A stretch of DNA of 41,353 nt from an uncultured bacterium (GTDB lineage: Bacteria > Myxococcota_A > Bradymonadia > Bradymonadales > Bradymonadaceae), in contig CALJNB010000007.1 in the NCBI GenBank assembly GCA_937981985.1, positions 1-41,353 on the forward strand, written 5' to 3'. Position 1 is the stretch's first letter; every line of letters starts with the position of its first letter. Below are positions 1 to 6,625 of the stretch, in pieces. A program made the translations under genes and the position numbers. The notes under the pieces are model-generated. The model was not told the origin of the DNA, did not search any database, and worked only from the letters and a program-made list of their open reading frames with translations.

Positions 1-44
1 GTTATAAGGCGCATGAAATACACGTCGAAGAAGCCGGTGACTAA
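1..44 (+). CDS. 3' end of a gene upstream of rplJ, probably ribosomal protein L1 (partial)
   Basis: The frame beginning at base 3 is open from the window edge and stops at TAA 42-44, leaving an acidic tail that ends in EEAGD. rplA normally lies directly before rplJ, so the tail of L1 is the expected content. The fragment is too short to identify by its own residues. Frame 1 is also open, to a stop at 52-54, and gives a basic peptide, so the choice of frame rests on context rather than similarity. Confidence 0.35.
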   Translation, partial: YKAHEIHVEEAGD

Positions 45-96
45 TAAGTCGTAAATCCTGCGGAGATGTTCATACAACGTTTTATCGTTAAATTTG

Positions 97-127
97 AACT
101 CTCAACCTTTGGTGTGAGAGTTTTTTA
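97..127 (+). terminator. Hairpin plus T-run in the rplJ leader (attenuator-like)
   Basis: An 8-bp stem (aactctca at 97-104 with tgagagtt at 115-122) encloses a 10-base loop and runs into a T-rich stretch to about 127, 23 bases before the rplJ start. It has the form of a weak intrinsic terminator. L10 leaders are known sites of L10-L7/L12 autoregulation and of partial termination between the rplKA and rplJL segments. Which of these applies here is inference. Confidence 0.5.
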
Positions 128-149
128 TTGTCTTTTACGGAGGTTCCTT

Positions 150-671
150 ATGAACCGTACACAAAAAGAAGCGTTCGTTGAACACCTTCGAGGCCAGCTA
201 GACGGAGCGCAAAGCGTAATCCTAACGAGCTACCAAAATCTCGAAGTTAATACGATCAACGAACTTCGCAGCGAATTTCGTAAAAATAACGTTGAATTTC
301 ACATTGTGAAAAATACCCTTACTAAGCTTGCTATCGCAGGTTCTGACAAAGAAAGCATCGGTGCTTTGTTGTCCGGCCCTACTGCAATTGCATATAGTAT
401 GGATGACGCAGTCGCTCCGGCGAAAATCGTCAATGATTTTGCAAAAAAGAATAAAGAGAAATTCGAAGTTAAAGGTGGATTCATTGAAGGGGAAGTTCTA
501 GATGTCGCAGGTGTTGCGAATCTAGCTAATCTTCCGTCTAAAGATGAACTGCGCGTTATGATTCTTCGTCTTTTCAACGCTGGACCGATCGAAATGCTTC
601 GAACGCTCAGTGCTGGACCACAAGAATTCGTCATGCTGCTTGAAGCAAAAAAGCAAAAAGACGAAGCATAA
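150..671 (+). CDS. rplJ: 50S ribosomal protein L10
   Basis: This is the 173-residue stalk base protein that binds 23S rRNA and carries the L7/L12 dimers on its C-terminal helix. The N-terminus (MNRTQKEA) and the segment around NEL.SEFRKNNVEF...KNTLTKLA are typical of L10, and the length is normal. I chose ATG 150 because it follows the Shine-Dalgarno GGAGG (about 139-143) and matches the family start. The frame is open 28 codons further upstream, but that stretch crosses the leader hairpin. rplL follows after 64 bases and the two are surely cotranscribed. An antisense frame inside the gene has no support. Confidence 0.97.
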   Translation: MNRTQKEAFVEHLRGQLDGAQSVILTSYQNLEVNTINELRSEFRKNNVEFHIVKNTLTKLAIAGSDKESIGALLSGPTAIAYSMDDAVAPAKIVNDFAKKNKEKFEVKGGFIEGEVLDVAGVANLANLPSKDELRVMILRLFNAGPIEMLRTLSAGPQEFVMLLEAKKQKDEA

Positions 672-694
672 TTTTTATTTAGTTTAACAATTTA

Positions 695-711
695 TTTCGG
701 ATAATCCGAAA
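695..711 (+). other. Small hairpin between rplJ and rplL
   Basis: A perfect 7-bp inverted repeat (tttcgga at 695-701, tccgaaa at 705-711) with a 3-base loop sits in the rplJ-rplL spacer, about 15 bases before the rplL Shine-Dalgarno AGGAG. No T-run follows, so it is not a terminator. It could be an RNA processing or stability element that helps make L7/L12 in excess over L10; this role is inferred. Confidence 0.35.
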
Positions 712-735
712 AACATTTTCTGATAGGAGAACACA

Positions 736-1116
736 ATGGCAGATAAAGCCCAAGTAATAGACTTTCTTAGTAACCTCAACATCATGGACTTGATGGCACT
801 TAAAACTGAGCTCGAAGAAAAATGGGGCGTTGACGCTTCAGCAGCAGCTCCAGTTATGGTTGCTGGCGGCGGCGGCGGCGGCGGAGCTGCGGCGGCAGAA
901 GAAAAGACTGAATTCGACGTCATGATGGTAAGCTTCGGCGAGAAGAAAATTCAGGTTATTAAAGCAGCTCGTGGAATCACAGGTCTCGGACTTTCCGAAG
1001 CTAAGAAGCTTGTTGAAAGCGTTCCAGTTGCAATGAAAGAAGGCGTTTCTAAAGAAGAAGCTGAGAAAGTTAAGGCTGAACTTGAAGCAGCAGGCGCGAC
1101 TGTAGAAATCAAGTAA
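736..1116 (+). CDS. rplL: 50S ribosomal protein L7/L12
   Basis: This 126-residue acidic stalk protein recruits translational GTPases to the ribosome. The N-terminal dimerisation domain (about 1-35), a flexible hinge, and the C-terminal domain starting at EKTEFDV and containing the conserved [12 protein letters not shown] are all present. The start has a good AGGAG seven bases upstream. The hinge contains seven consecutive glycines followed by alanines, whereas most L7/L12 hinges are Ala/Pro/Gly mixtures. It is followed directly by a strong terminator and then by genes on the other strand, so rpoB does not follow as it does in most bacteria. Confidence 0.98.
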   Translation: MADKAQVIDFLSNLNIMDLMALKTELEEKWGVDASAAAPVMVAGGGGGGGAAAAEEKTEFDVMMVSFGEKKIQVIKAARGITGLGLSEAKKLVESVPVAMKEGVSKEEAEKVKAELEAAGATVEIK

Positions 1117-1140
1117 GCAGAAACCTAAGGTTTTTACTTC

Positions 1141-1165
1141 GCCGGCTTAATGCCGGCTTTTTTTT
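1141..1165 (+). terminator. Intrinsic terminator of the rplJL operon
   Basis: A GCCGGC stem (1141-1146 with 1152-1157), a 5-base loop and eight consecutive T (1158-1165) lie 25 bases after the rplL stop. This is a textbook Rho-independent terminator and marks the end of the ribosomal operon. Confidence 0.92.
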
Positions 1166-1222
1166 CCTTAATTTTTATCGAGCCCAATTTTGATTGAATA
1201 ATATTCGTAGGTTTCGAGATGA

Positions 1223-1945
1223 CTAACGTAGTTGAACTAGTCCGTTTTCGCCGGCGAGGGTTTTTTCAACGACACTTTGAATGACGTCGTTCAGAGCGTC
1301 GCCCGTTGTATTTATATTTGTGTTTGAAGGGGGGAGCCTGTGTTCTACAAAGACGTGATTGTTCCACATCGGTTTACCCGAACTCGCATCAATAAGCTTT
1401 GCCTGGAAATGCGCTAAAATACAAACGGCGGGTAGTTTGATCGAACGATCGTTTATCTGTGAATAGGCATTTGAATGCTCTGAACTTTCCTGGCAGACCG
1501 TTTTGCTGTGGTAAATAATTTCGGCGAATAAAATGTGTGCGGGGAGACTCTTAGATTCATAGAATTTGCGTACGACCGCAACTTCGGCACCGTATTCGCC
1601 TCGGTCAGCCTCAAATAATAGGTCTAAGGATTTTGGTAAACCGAGTCCGTCTTCCAAGGCGTTCTTCTCTGGTTCCGAAAGCGAGCTTTCCATCAATTTA
1701 CGTTCAATAATATCGAAATTTAAAAGGGCTAGTTGCGAATTTAAAGCTTCAATGTAAGTTGCACGAATCTTCTCAAATTCTTCCGCGTCGATGCTAAATC
1801 TTCCAGTTGAAAAGACGGTCATCACCCCTATTTTTTTTACCTGCGCTTTTTGAAAGTTAGAACGAACCCCAATTGGTTTAGCTGTAGAGCACGCAGACGT
1901 TAGGAAAACGAGGATCAGAAGCAAAAGAATCGGATGTAGTTTCAT
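1223..1945 (-). CDS. Predicted lipoprotein of unknown function, possibly CsgG-like fold
   Basis: The product has 240 residues. An N-terminal hydrophobic stretch ends in the lipobox LTSAC (Cys at about residue 19), so it is probably membrane-anchored. After the signal it reads KKIGVMTVF, then a helical stretch and FDIIER, and near the C-terminus a DASSGKPMWN segment. This order of strands and helices, with a late 'sg..lW' motif, resembles CsgG/PelC-type periplasmic lipoproteins, but I cannot confirm it. It starts four bases after the stop of the FHA gene, so the two form an operon. I do not recognise a specific function. Confidence 0.8.
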   Translation of the reverse strand: MKLHPILLLLILVFLTSACSTAKPIGVRSNFQKAQVKKIGVMTVFSTGRFSIDAEEFEKIRATYIEALNSQLALLNFDIIERKLMESSLSEPEKNALEDGLGLPKSLDLLFEADRGEYGAEVAVVRKFYESKSLPAHILFAEIIYHSKTVCQESSEHSNAYSQINDRSIKLPAVCILAHFQAKLIDASSGKPMWNNHVFVEHRLPPSNTNINTTGDALNDVIQSVVEKTLAGENGLVQLR

Positions 1946-1949
1946 GATC

Positions 1950-2867
1950 TTAGGCGTCTAGTCTGAAGAGCTGCTGCCCCATAAGGACGAGATCGCCTTT
2001 AGCAATACGTTGCTCAGTTTTCATTCTAAGGTAGGTACCGTTCGAGGAACCGAGATCTTTTAAGAAGTAGCTGTTGTCTAATTTAGAGACTTTGGCATGT
2101 TTTCCGGAGACAAATCCGTCTTCTCTGAAGAGTATTTTCCCGACTTCACGACCAATGATGGCTTCGTCTGTGTCGAGCGTGTAGGCGAGAGATTCTACAT
2201 CGGGTCCAGCGATCAGTGATAGTTTGCCCCATACCGCCTGGGTTCTTGAACCTTGGGCCTTAGTATCGTCGATGGGTGAGGGCTGGATCGGTTTCAATCC
2301 ATCGGCCGTTTGAAACTCGAGGAGTTCTTGTCCGATTCGGATCTGGTCCGCATCGCGGATTTCCACCTTACCTTTAATTCGCAGGAAAACGCCGTTGAGT
2401 GAACCTAAATCTTTGACTAAGAACTCGTTTCCGACGGGTTTTATTGAGGCATGTTCAGGCGATAGGAAATGGTCGTTTTTCAGAACATCGTGGGTACTCG
2501 ATCGTCCTAATATTATCTCGCCCGTAATTGCGATTTTAGCACCTTCAGATCCATCGGGTTTTATTACGATGAGATGCGCAACAGCCGCTGCGTCCGATGG
2601 AGCAGGTGCAGGCTTAGACGTGGCGTCAACTTTAGCGGGGGCCGGAGAAGAAAGGGCTGCACCGGCTTCGGCGACCGAGGTTCCGCAAGCACCACAGAAT
2701 TTGAAGTTTGGTGGAATATCAGCGCCACAGCTTAAACAAGGTGTCGCTTCAGTTGCCGGAGCCGCTGATGGTGCGGGTTGCTCGGCTTTTGGTAAAACGC
2801 CTCCGCAGCCTAAACAATATCTATAAGTGTCTTCATTTTCTCTTTTGCAATTTGAGCAAGCAATCAC
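1950..2867 (-). CDS. Double-FHA protein with N-terminal zinc ribbons
   Basis: This is a likely phosphothreonine reader in Ser/Thr kinase signalling. In about 305 residues it has two four-cysteine ribbons (CSNC...CLGC, then CLSC...CGAC), a Pro/Ala-rich linker, and two FHA domains. Each FHA has the GR, SxxH and LGSxNG signatures: GRSSTHD/SPEHASI/LGSLNG, and GREVG/SGKHAKV/LGSSNG. I prefer the GTG start at 2867, which gives MIACSNCK and has an AGG seven bases upstream. The open frame extends to 2915, but those extra residues do not look like zinc-ribbon sequence. The downstream lipoprotein is in the same operon. Candidate partners in the window are the kinase at 34655-38713 and the PP2C phosphatase at 26239-27015. 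Confidence 0.9.
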   Translation of the reverse strand: MIACSNCKRENEDTYRYCLGCGGVLPKAEQPAPSAAPATEATPCLSCGADIPPNFKFCGACGTSVAEAGAALSSPAPAKVDATSKPAPAPSDAAAVAHLIVIKPDGSEGAKIAITGEIILGRSSTHDVLKNDHFLSPEHASIKPVGNEFLVKDLGSLNGVFLRIKGKVEIRDADQIRIGQELLEFQTADGLKPIQPSPIDDTKAQGSRTQAVWGKLSLIAGPDVESLAYTLDTDEAIIGREVGKILFREDGFVSGKHAKVSKLDNSYFLKDLGSSNGTYLRMKTEQRIAKGDLVLMGQQLFRLDA

Positions 2868-3038
2868 GTTGTAACCTAGCTGAAGTAGTTGGAATTCTAG
2901 CTTTATAAATATCACTGTGAACCTTTAGTGGCAATGCGCTCGCAAAGATCGAGCAAAAAAATTCACCTTTTGCGATTTGGAGCTAAAGTAGTTCGCTCGT
3001 ACAGTTTCCTACATGTAGGACATTTGTTTTGGATTGCT

Positions 3039-3233
3039 ATGAATATTCGTCGATTAAATATTTTCGTACTCGCCCTTTGGTTCACATTAGTAGGGGGATC
3101 GGCATGCGGTTCAAAAAATCATGCTCCTTTCTCAGTTTATTCAGCTCAGAACATACCCGCGGTCGCTACTTCCGTAAAATACGAAGTTTCGGAGGTCAAA
3201 ATTGCGCAGGTAGGGACGATAAAACGGAAGTAA
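3039..3233 (+). CDS. Possible small lipoprotein (64 residues)
   Basis: The ATG at 3039 opens a 64-codon frame with a basic start (MNIRR), a hydrophobic core and GGSACGS, which could be a lipoprotein signal with Cys at about residue 22. The lipobox is imperfect because glycine sits where Leu/Val is usual. Only a weak ribosome site (TTGGA) precedes it. It lies between the divergent FHA gene and a bidirectional terminator, and the terminator's T-run would serve this strand. The frame is open further upstream to 2928, but without a signal-peptide-like beginning. It could be spurious. Confidence 0.42.
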   Translation: MNIRRLNIFVLALWFTLVGGSACGSKNHAPFSVYSAQNIPAVATSVKYEVSEVKIAQVGTIKRK

Positions 3234-3245
3234 AAAATTGCTAAC

Positions 3246-3275
3246 AAAAAACCCAGGTAGAATACCTGGGTTTTT
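3246..3275. terminator. Bidirectional terminator between the small lipoprotein and tRNA-Asn
   Basis: An 8-bp stem, cccaggta (3252-3259) with tacctggg (3263-3270), has a 3-base loop, five T on the right (3271-3275) and six A on the left (3246-3251). It can terminate transcription from both directions. On the minus strand it ends the tRNA-Asn transcript immediately after the 3' end. Confidence 0.85.
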
Positions 3276-3277
3276 AG

Positions 3278-3349
3278 CTCCGGCTGTTGGGATCGAACCA
3301 ACGACCAGTCGGTTAACAGCCGACTGCTCTACCACTGAGCTAAGCCGGA
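3278..3349 (-). tRNA. tRNA-Asn (GTT)
   Basis: A full cloverleaf can be drawn. The acceptor stem TCCGGCT/AGCCGGA is perfect, the D-stem is GCTC/GAGC, the anticodon stem GTCGG/CCGAC carries the loop CTGTTAA with anticodon GTT, and the T-arm is GTTGG/CCAAC. The discriminator base is G. CCA is not encoded. The length of 72 bases is normal. It stands alone between its own promoter candidate and the bidirectional terminator. Confidence 0.97.
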
Positions 3350-3376
3350 ATAATTCTCGAATTAACGAGGAGCAAG

Positions 3377-3405
3377 TAAATGCCATACGGTCCAAATCTT
3401 GTCAA
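3377..3405 (-). promoter_or_regulatory. Sigma70-type promoter candidate for tRNA-Asn
   Basis: On the minus strand a perfect TTGACA (3405-3400) is followed after exactly 17 bases by CATTTA (3382-3377), about 27 bases before the mature tRNA. The -35 box is consensus, but the -10 box is poor (only two central matches to TATAAT). The placement supports a stable-RNA promoter. Confidence 0.45.
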
Positions 3406-3430
3406 CCGAAACTCTGAGAGAAATTAAAAT

Positions 3431-4375
3431 TCATATTTTTCTTAATCGTATTCCCCCAACGGCGTGGTTTTCATTTTTATTTAAAATCAGATCGGCGCGT
3501 TCTCGCGTTGGTAGAATATTTTCATAGAGATTGATCTCGTTAATATTGGACCAAATGGAACCGGCGAAGGTTCGTGCTTGTTCGTCGTCTAATGTCGCAT
3601 ATCGGTGGAAATAAGAGGAAGGGTCTTTAAAGGCGGTATCACGAAGTTTCAAAAATCGTTCTATGTACCATCGTTGAATAAATAAAGGATTAGCGTCGAC
3701 AAAAATTTTGAAGTCGAAAAAGTCGGAGATAAATAAACGCGGGCGTTCGGGGTCGTCGCCGGGAGATCCGGTTTGAAGGACCGTTAATCCCTCTACAATA
3801 ACAATGTCGGGGCGGTTTAATTCGTTGAAGGTGTCCGGCAAGACATCGTAAGAAAGGTGTGAGTAAACCGGAACCTTTAGGTTCGATGCTCCGGACTTTA
3901 GCGCGAACACGAATTTTAGAAGCGCGTTGACATCATAGGTTTCTGGAAATCCTTTTCGATGCATTAGTGAGCGATCTTCGAGTACTTCATTCGGAAAAAG
4001 AAAGCCGTCGGTCGTGACAAGGGCGACATTGGGGCTTTCGGGCCCTTGTGACAACAGTTCTTGGAGTATTCTACTTGTGGTCGATTTACCCACCGCAACA
4101 CTTCCTGCTACTCCTATTATATAGGGTACACGACGGTTTTTGTGACCGAGGAACTGCGTCGTCGATTTGAATAAGTTTTTTAGCGCCCCTACGTACAACT
4201 CGATTAAGGAAGATAAAGGGTGATAGATCGAGTTAACTTCTTCCATAGAGAGATGCCCCAAGGTTCCGGCTAGGCGATGTAGCTCTTCTGAGCTTAAAGG
4301 GTTAGCGGACCGCTTAGACAGCTGCGACCATTCCGAACGATTAAAATTGATAAATGGGGAGATTTGTTTTTTCAT
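3431..4375 (-). CDS. coaA: Pantothenate kinase, type I
   Basis: CoaA phosphorylates pantothenate with ATP, the first and regulated step of coenzyme A synthesis, in the cytoplasm. The 314-residue product has the P-loop GVAGSVAVGKST (about 88-99), then VTTDGFLFPN, the RKGFPETYD segment, VPVYSHLSYD and the strand IVIVEGLTVLQ, all standard for the bacterial type I enzyme. I chose ATG 4375 (MKKQISPFINF) because other CoaA proteins begin in this way. A TTG-started extension to 4423 is open but unlikely. It is a single gene; the tRNA-Asn downstream has its own promoter. Confidence 0.96.
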   Translation of the reverse strand: MKKQISPFINFNRSEWSQLSKRSANPLSSEELHRLAGTLGHLSMEEVNSIYHPLSSLIELYVGALKNLFKSTTQFLGHKNRRVPYIIGVAGSVAVGKSTTSRILQELLSQGPESPNVALVTTDGFLFPNEVLEDRSLMHRKGFPETYDVNALLKFVFALKSGASNLKVPVYSHLSYDVLPDTFNELNRPDIVIVEGLTVLQTGSPGDDPERPRLFISDFFDFKIFVDANPLFIQRWYIERFLKLRDTAFKDPSSYFHRYATLDDEQARTFAGSIWSNINEINLYENILPTRERADLILNKNENHAVGGIRLRKI

Positions 4376-4528
4376 GATGACGCGGACTCTATTGGGCGGA
4401 GAAGGATGTGTAAAGTTGAACAAATTTTCTAGACAGGGCTTTTATTTTTGGCAATCTGATGTATGGTCAACTCAATAGAAATATATACTAAAAATCAACA
4501 AACGATTGCTCACGTTTTGCACGGTTTT

Positions 4529-4544
4529 TCCACTTAAAAGTGGA
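4529..4544 (+). other. Hairpin in the leader of the OmpA-family gene
   Basis: A 6-bp stem (tccact at 4529-4534, agtgga at 4539-4544) with a TAAA loop lies about 80 bases before the start at 4621. The upstream sequence also contains TATACT at 4484-4489, a good -10 hexamer, but no convincing -35 box. Long structured leaders are common in abundant outer-membrane protein mRNAs, where they stabilise the message or bind small RNAs. Any role here is inferred. Confidence 0.3.
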
Positions 4545-4620
4545 TGAGGCGAGCTGGTGAGAGCAGAATTAAGGTGCTAAAACCACAGAATACTATTTAT
4601 TCCGAACAATGGGAGAAAGA

Positions 4621-6462
4621 ATGAAATTTACTAAGACGTTAACAAGCATTGTAGCTGCAGGTACCATGATGGTGTCTGCGACCGCATTTGCGCAAATCCA
4701 GAAAGATTTTCAAGCGGAACACTTCGAGCCTTTACCGGACCAAAGAACGAACTTGTTGAATCTCGCAAAAACGCAGCCTATTCCGCATCTTGCGCCAGGT
4801 TTGAACTTATTCCTTCACTTTGCTGATGATGAACTACAGGTCATTAGAGAGAACGATTCAACCGATGCGGAGCCTACACGCCTACTTGATGATCAGCTTC
4901 GCGCTGAGATCGGACTCGCAATGGGTTTCTTCGACTTTATGGACATTGGTGTAATCCTTCCTCTTGTTGCTTATCAAACAGGTGATGATCAAGGAATTAT
5001 CGGTCACCCAAATGAGACCGTTGAATCTTTTGCTATCCAAGATTTACGCATCGTTCCAAAAGTACGATTCATCGATCCTGAATGGGCTGGCGGATTTGGT
5101 GCAGGTCTTTCTGTTCCGATCTACATTCCGATTGGAGATAAAGAGCAGTTCGCCGGTACTGGTGATCTCCGATTTGAGCCTCGTCTCGCGCTCGATTGGT
5201 TCTCAGACGGAGGTTTCGGAATCGTTGGTAACGTTGCTTATCAAATTCGCGAATCAAAACTTGCCAAAAACTTTGTACAAGATGATGCGATCCGTTGGGG
5301 CGCTGGACTTGAAATTCCAATTTCAGAAGACAGCGTGACATTGCTTGCGAACGTTTTCGGTGAAATTCCGCTTGAAGAAGTTCAAGACGGAAACGAGTTA
5401 GTCGAAAATGCACAAGCATCTCCAATTGAGGCACTTGCCGGTCTTCGTTTCCTTTTCGGCGACGTACACACTCAGCTCGGTGGTGGTATGGGACTTACTG
5501 ATGGTGTTGGTGCACCCGATTTCCGTGTTTTCGGTTCAATCGGTTGGACTCCAATGTCTGAAGGACCTGTTGTCGGCGATGCCGATGGCGACGGAATTAT
5601 GGACGATGTAGATGGTTGTGTTGACGAGCCAGAAGATTTCGACGAGTTCGAAGACGAAGATGGTTGTCCTGATGTTGATAACGATCAAGATGGCGTCCTC
5701 GACACCACTGACGAATGTCCAATGGATCCAGAAGACGTCGACACATTTGAAGACGAAAACGGATGTCCTGACCCAGATAACGATAAAGATGGCGTTCTTG
5801 ACGTTGATGACAAGTGTCCTATGGATGCTGGAGAAGCGGTTAATAACGGCTGTCCAAATGTCGATACCGACGGCGATGGCATCTTAGATGCGGCTGATAA
5901 GTGTCCTGCAGATCCGGAAGATAAAGACGGATTCGAAGACTCTGATGGATGCCCTGACCGTGATAACGATCAAGATGGATTCCTTGATAAAGACGATAAG
6001 TGCCCAATGGAGCCAGAAACCATTAACGGTAATAAAGATGACGATGGTTGCCCGGATAAAGGGAAATCGAAAGTTAAAGTTGTAGCTGGAAAAATTGAGA
6101 TTCTTGAAAAAGTATTCTTCGATAGCAACAAGGCTAAAATCAAGAAGCGTTCTTACAACGTCTTGACACAAGTTGCGTCTGTTCTCAAAGCATACAAAAA
6201 CATCAAGAAAGTACGTATCGAAGGCCACACTGATAGCCGTGGTAAGGATTCTTCTAACTTGAGTCTTTCTAAGCGTAGAGCACAAGCTGTTCTCGACTTC
6301 CTCGTCGGTGCTGGTATCGATGCAGGTAGATTAGATTCTGAAGGATTTGGCGAGGCGAATCCGATTGCATCGAATGACTCTAAGTCCGGTCGCGCATCCA
6401 ACCGTCGTGTTGAGTTCGTAATCGTTGACGACGGCGGAGCCGGAACTGTCAATACGAAGTAA
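4621..6462 (+). CDS. OmpA-family outer-membrane protein with thrombospondin type-3 repeats
   Basis: This is a surface protein likely to link the outer membrane to peptidoglycan. The 613-residue product has a signal peptide ending AFAQ, an N-terminal beta-rich region (about 25-315) with alternating aromatic/polar strands that suggests a barrel, five calcium-binding TSP3 repeats (about 320-480, DxDxDGxxDxxDxCP), and a C-terminal OmpA domain (about 490-605) with FDSNKAKI, EGHTDSRG and NRRVEF. ATG 4621 has GGGAGAAAG in front, and the signal peptide begins correctly there; an open extension to 4609 is not needed. A strong terminator follows. A paralogue with a different C-terminus is encoded at 29912-31375. 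Confidence 0.93.
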   Translation: MKFTKTLTSIVAAGTMMVSATAFAQIQKDFQAEHFEPLPDQRTNLLNLAKTQPIPHLAPGLNLFLHFADDELQVIRENDSTDAEPTRLLDDQLRAEIGLAMGFFDFMDIGVILPLVAYQTGDDQGIIGHPNETVESFAIQDLRIVPKVRFIDPEWAGGFGAGLSVPIYIPIGDKEQFAGTGDLRFEPRLALDWFSDGGFGIVGNVAYQIRESKLAKNFVQDDAIRWGAGLEIPISEDSVTLLANVFGEIPLEEVQDGNELVENAQASPIEALAGLRFLFGDVHTQLGGGMGLTDGVGAPDFRVFGSIGWTPMSEGPVVGDADGDGIMDDVDGCVDEPEDFDEFEDEDGCPDVDNDQDGVLDTTDECPMDPEDVDTFEDENGCPDPDNDKDGVLDVDDKCPMDAGEAVNNGCPNVDTDGDGILDAADKCPADPEDKDGFEDSDGCPDRDNDQDGFLDKDDKCPMEPETINGNKDDDGCPDKGKSKVKVVAGKIEILEKVFFDSNKAKIKKRSYNVLTQVASVLKAYKNIKKVRIEGHTDSRGKDSSNLSLSKRRAQAVLDFLVGAGIDAGRLDSEGFGEANPIASNDSKSGRASNRRVEFVIVDDGGAGTVNTK

Positions 6463-6483
6463 TCCCTTCTTAGGTTGTTTCAA

Positions 6484-6508
6484 GCGGGCTTTGGCCCGCA
6501 TTTTTTTT
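6484..6508 (+). terminator. Intrinsic terminator after the OmpA-family gene
   Basis: The stem gcgggc (6484-6489) with gcccgc (6494-6499) has a 4-base loop, then one A and eight T (6501-6508). It lies 21 bases after the stop codon and isolates the gene from the E1 dehydrogenase downstream. Confidence 0.9.
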
Positions 6509-6625
6509 ACGTTTTTTTTGTCGATTCAGATGAAAAATATCTTAAAAGAGTGCCTGAAGTTATTTTACTTTTGATCGGTGTCTATGTTATCGATTAGTCC
6601 CCGATACTTTGACGCAGGCCCGACG

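Noticed and set aside
3141..3395. Minus-strand frame crossing tRNA-Asn.
   Set aside because: It overlaps the tRNA and a terminator and has no ribosome site.
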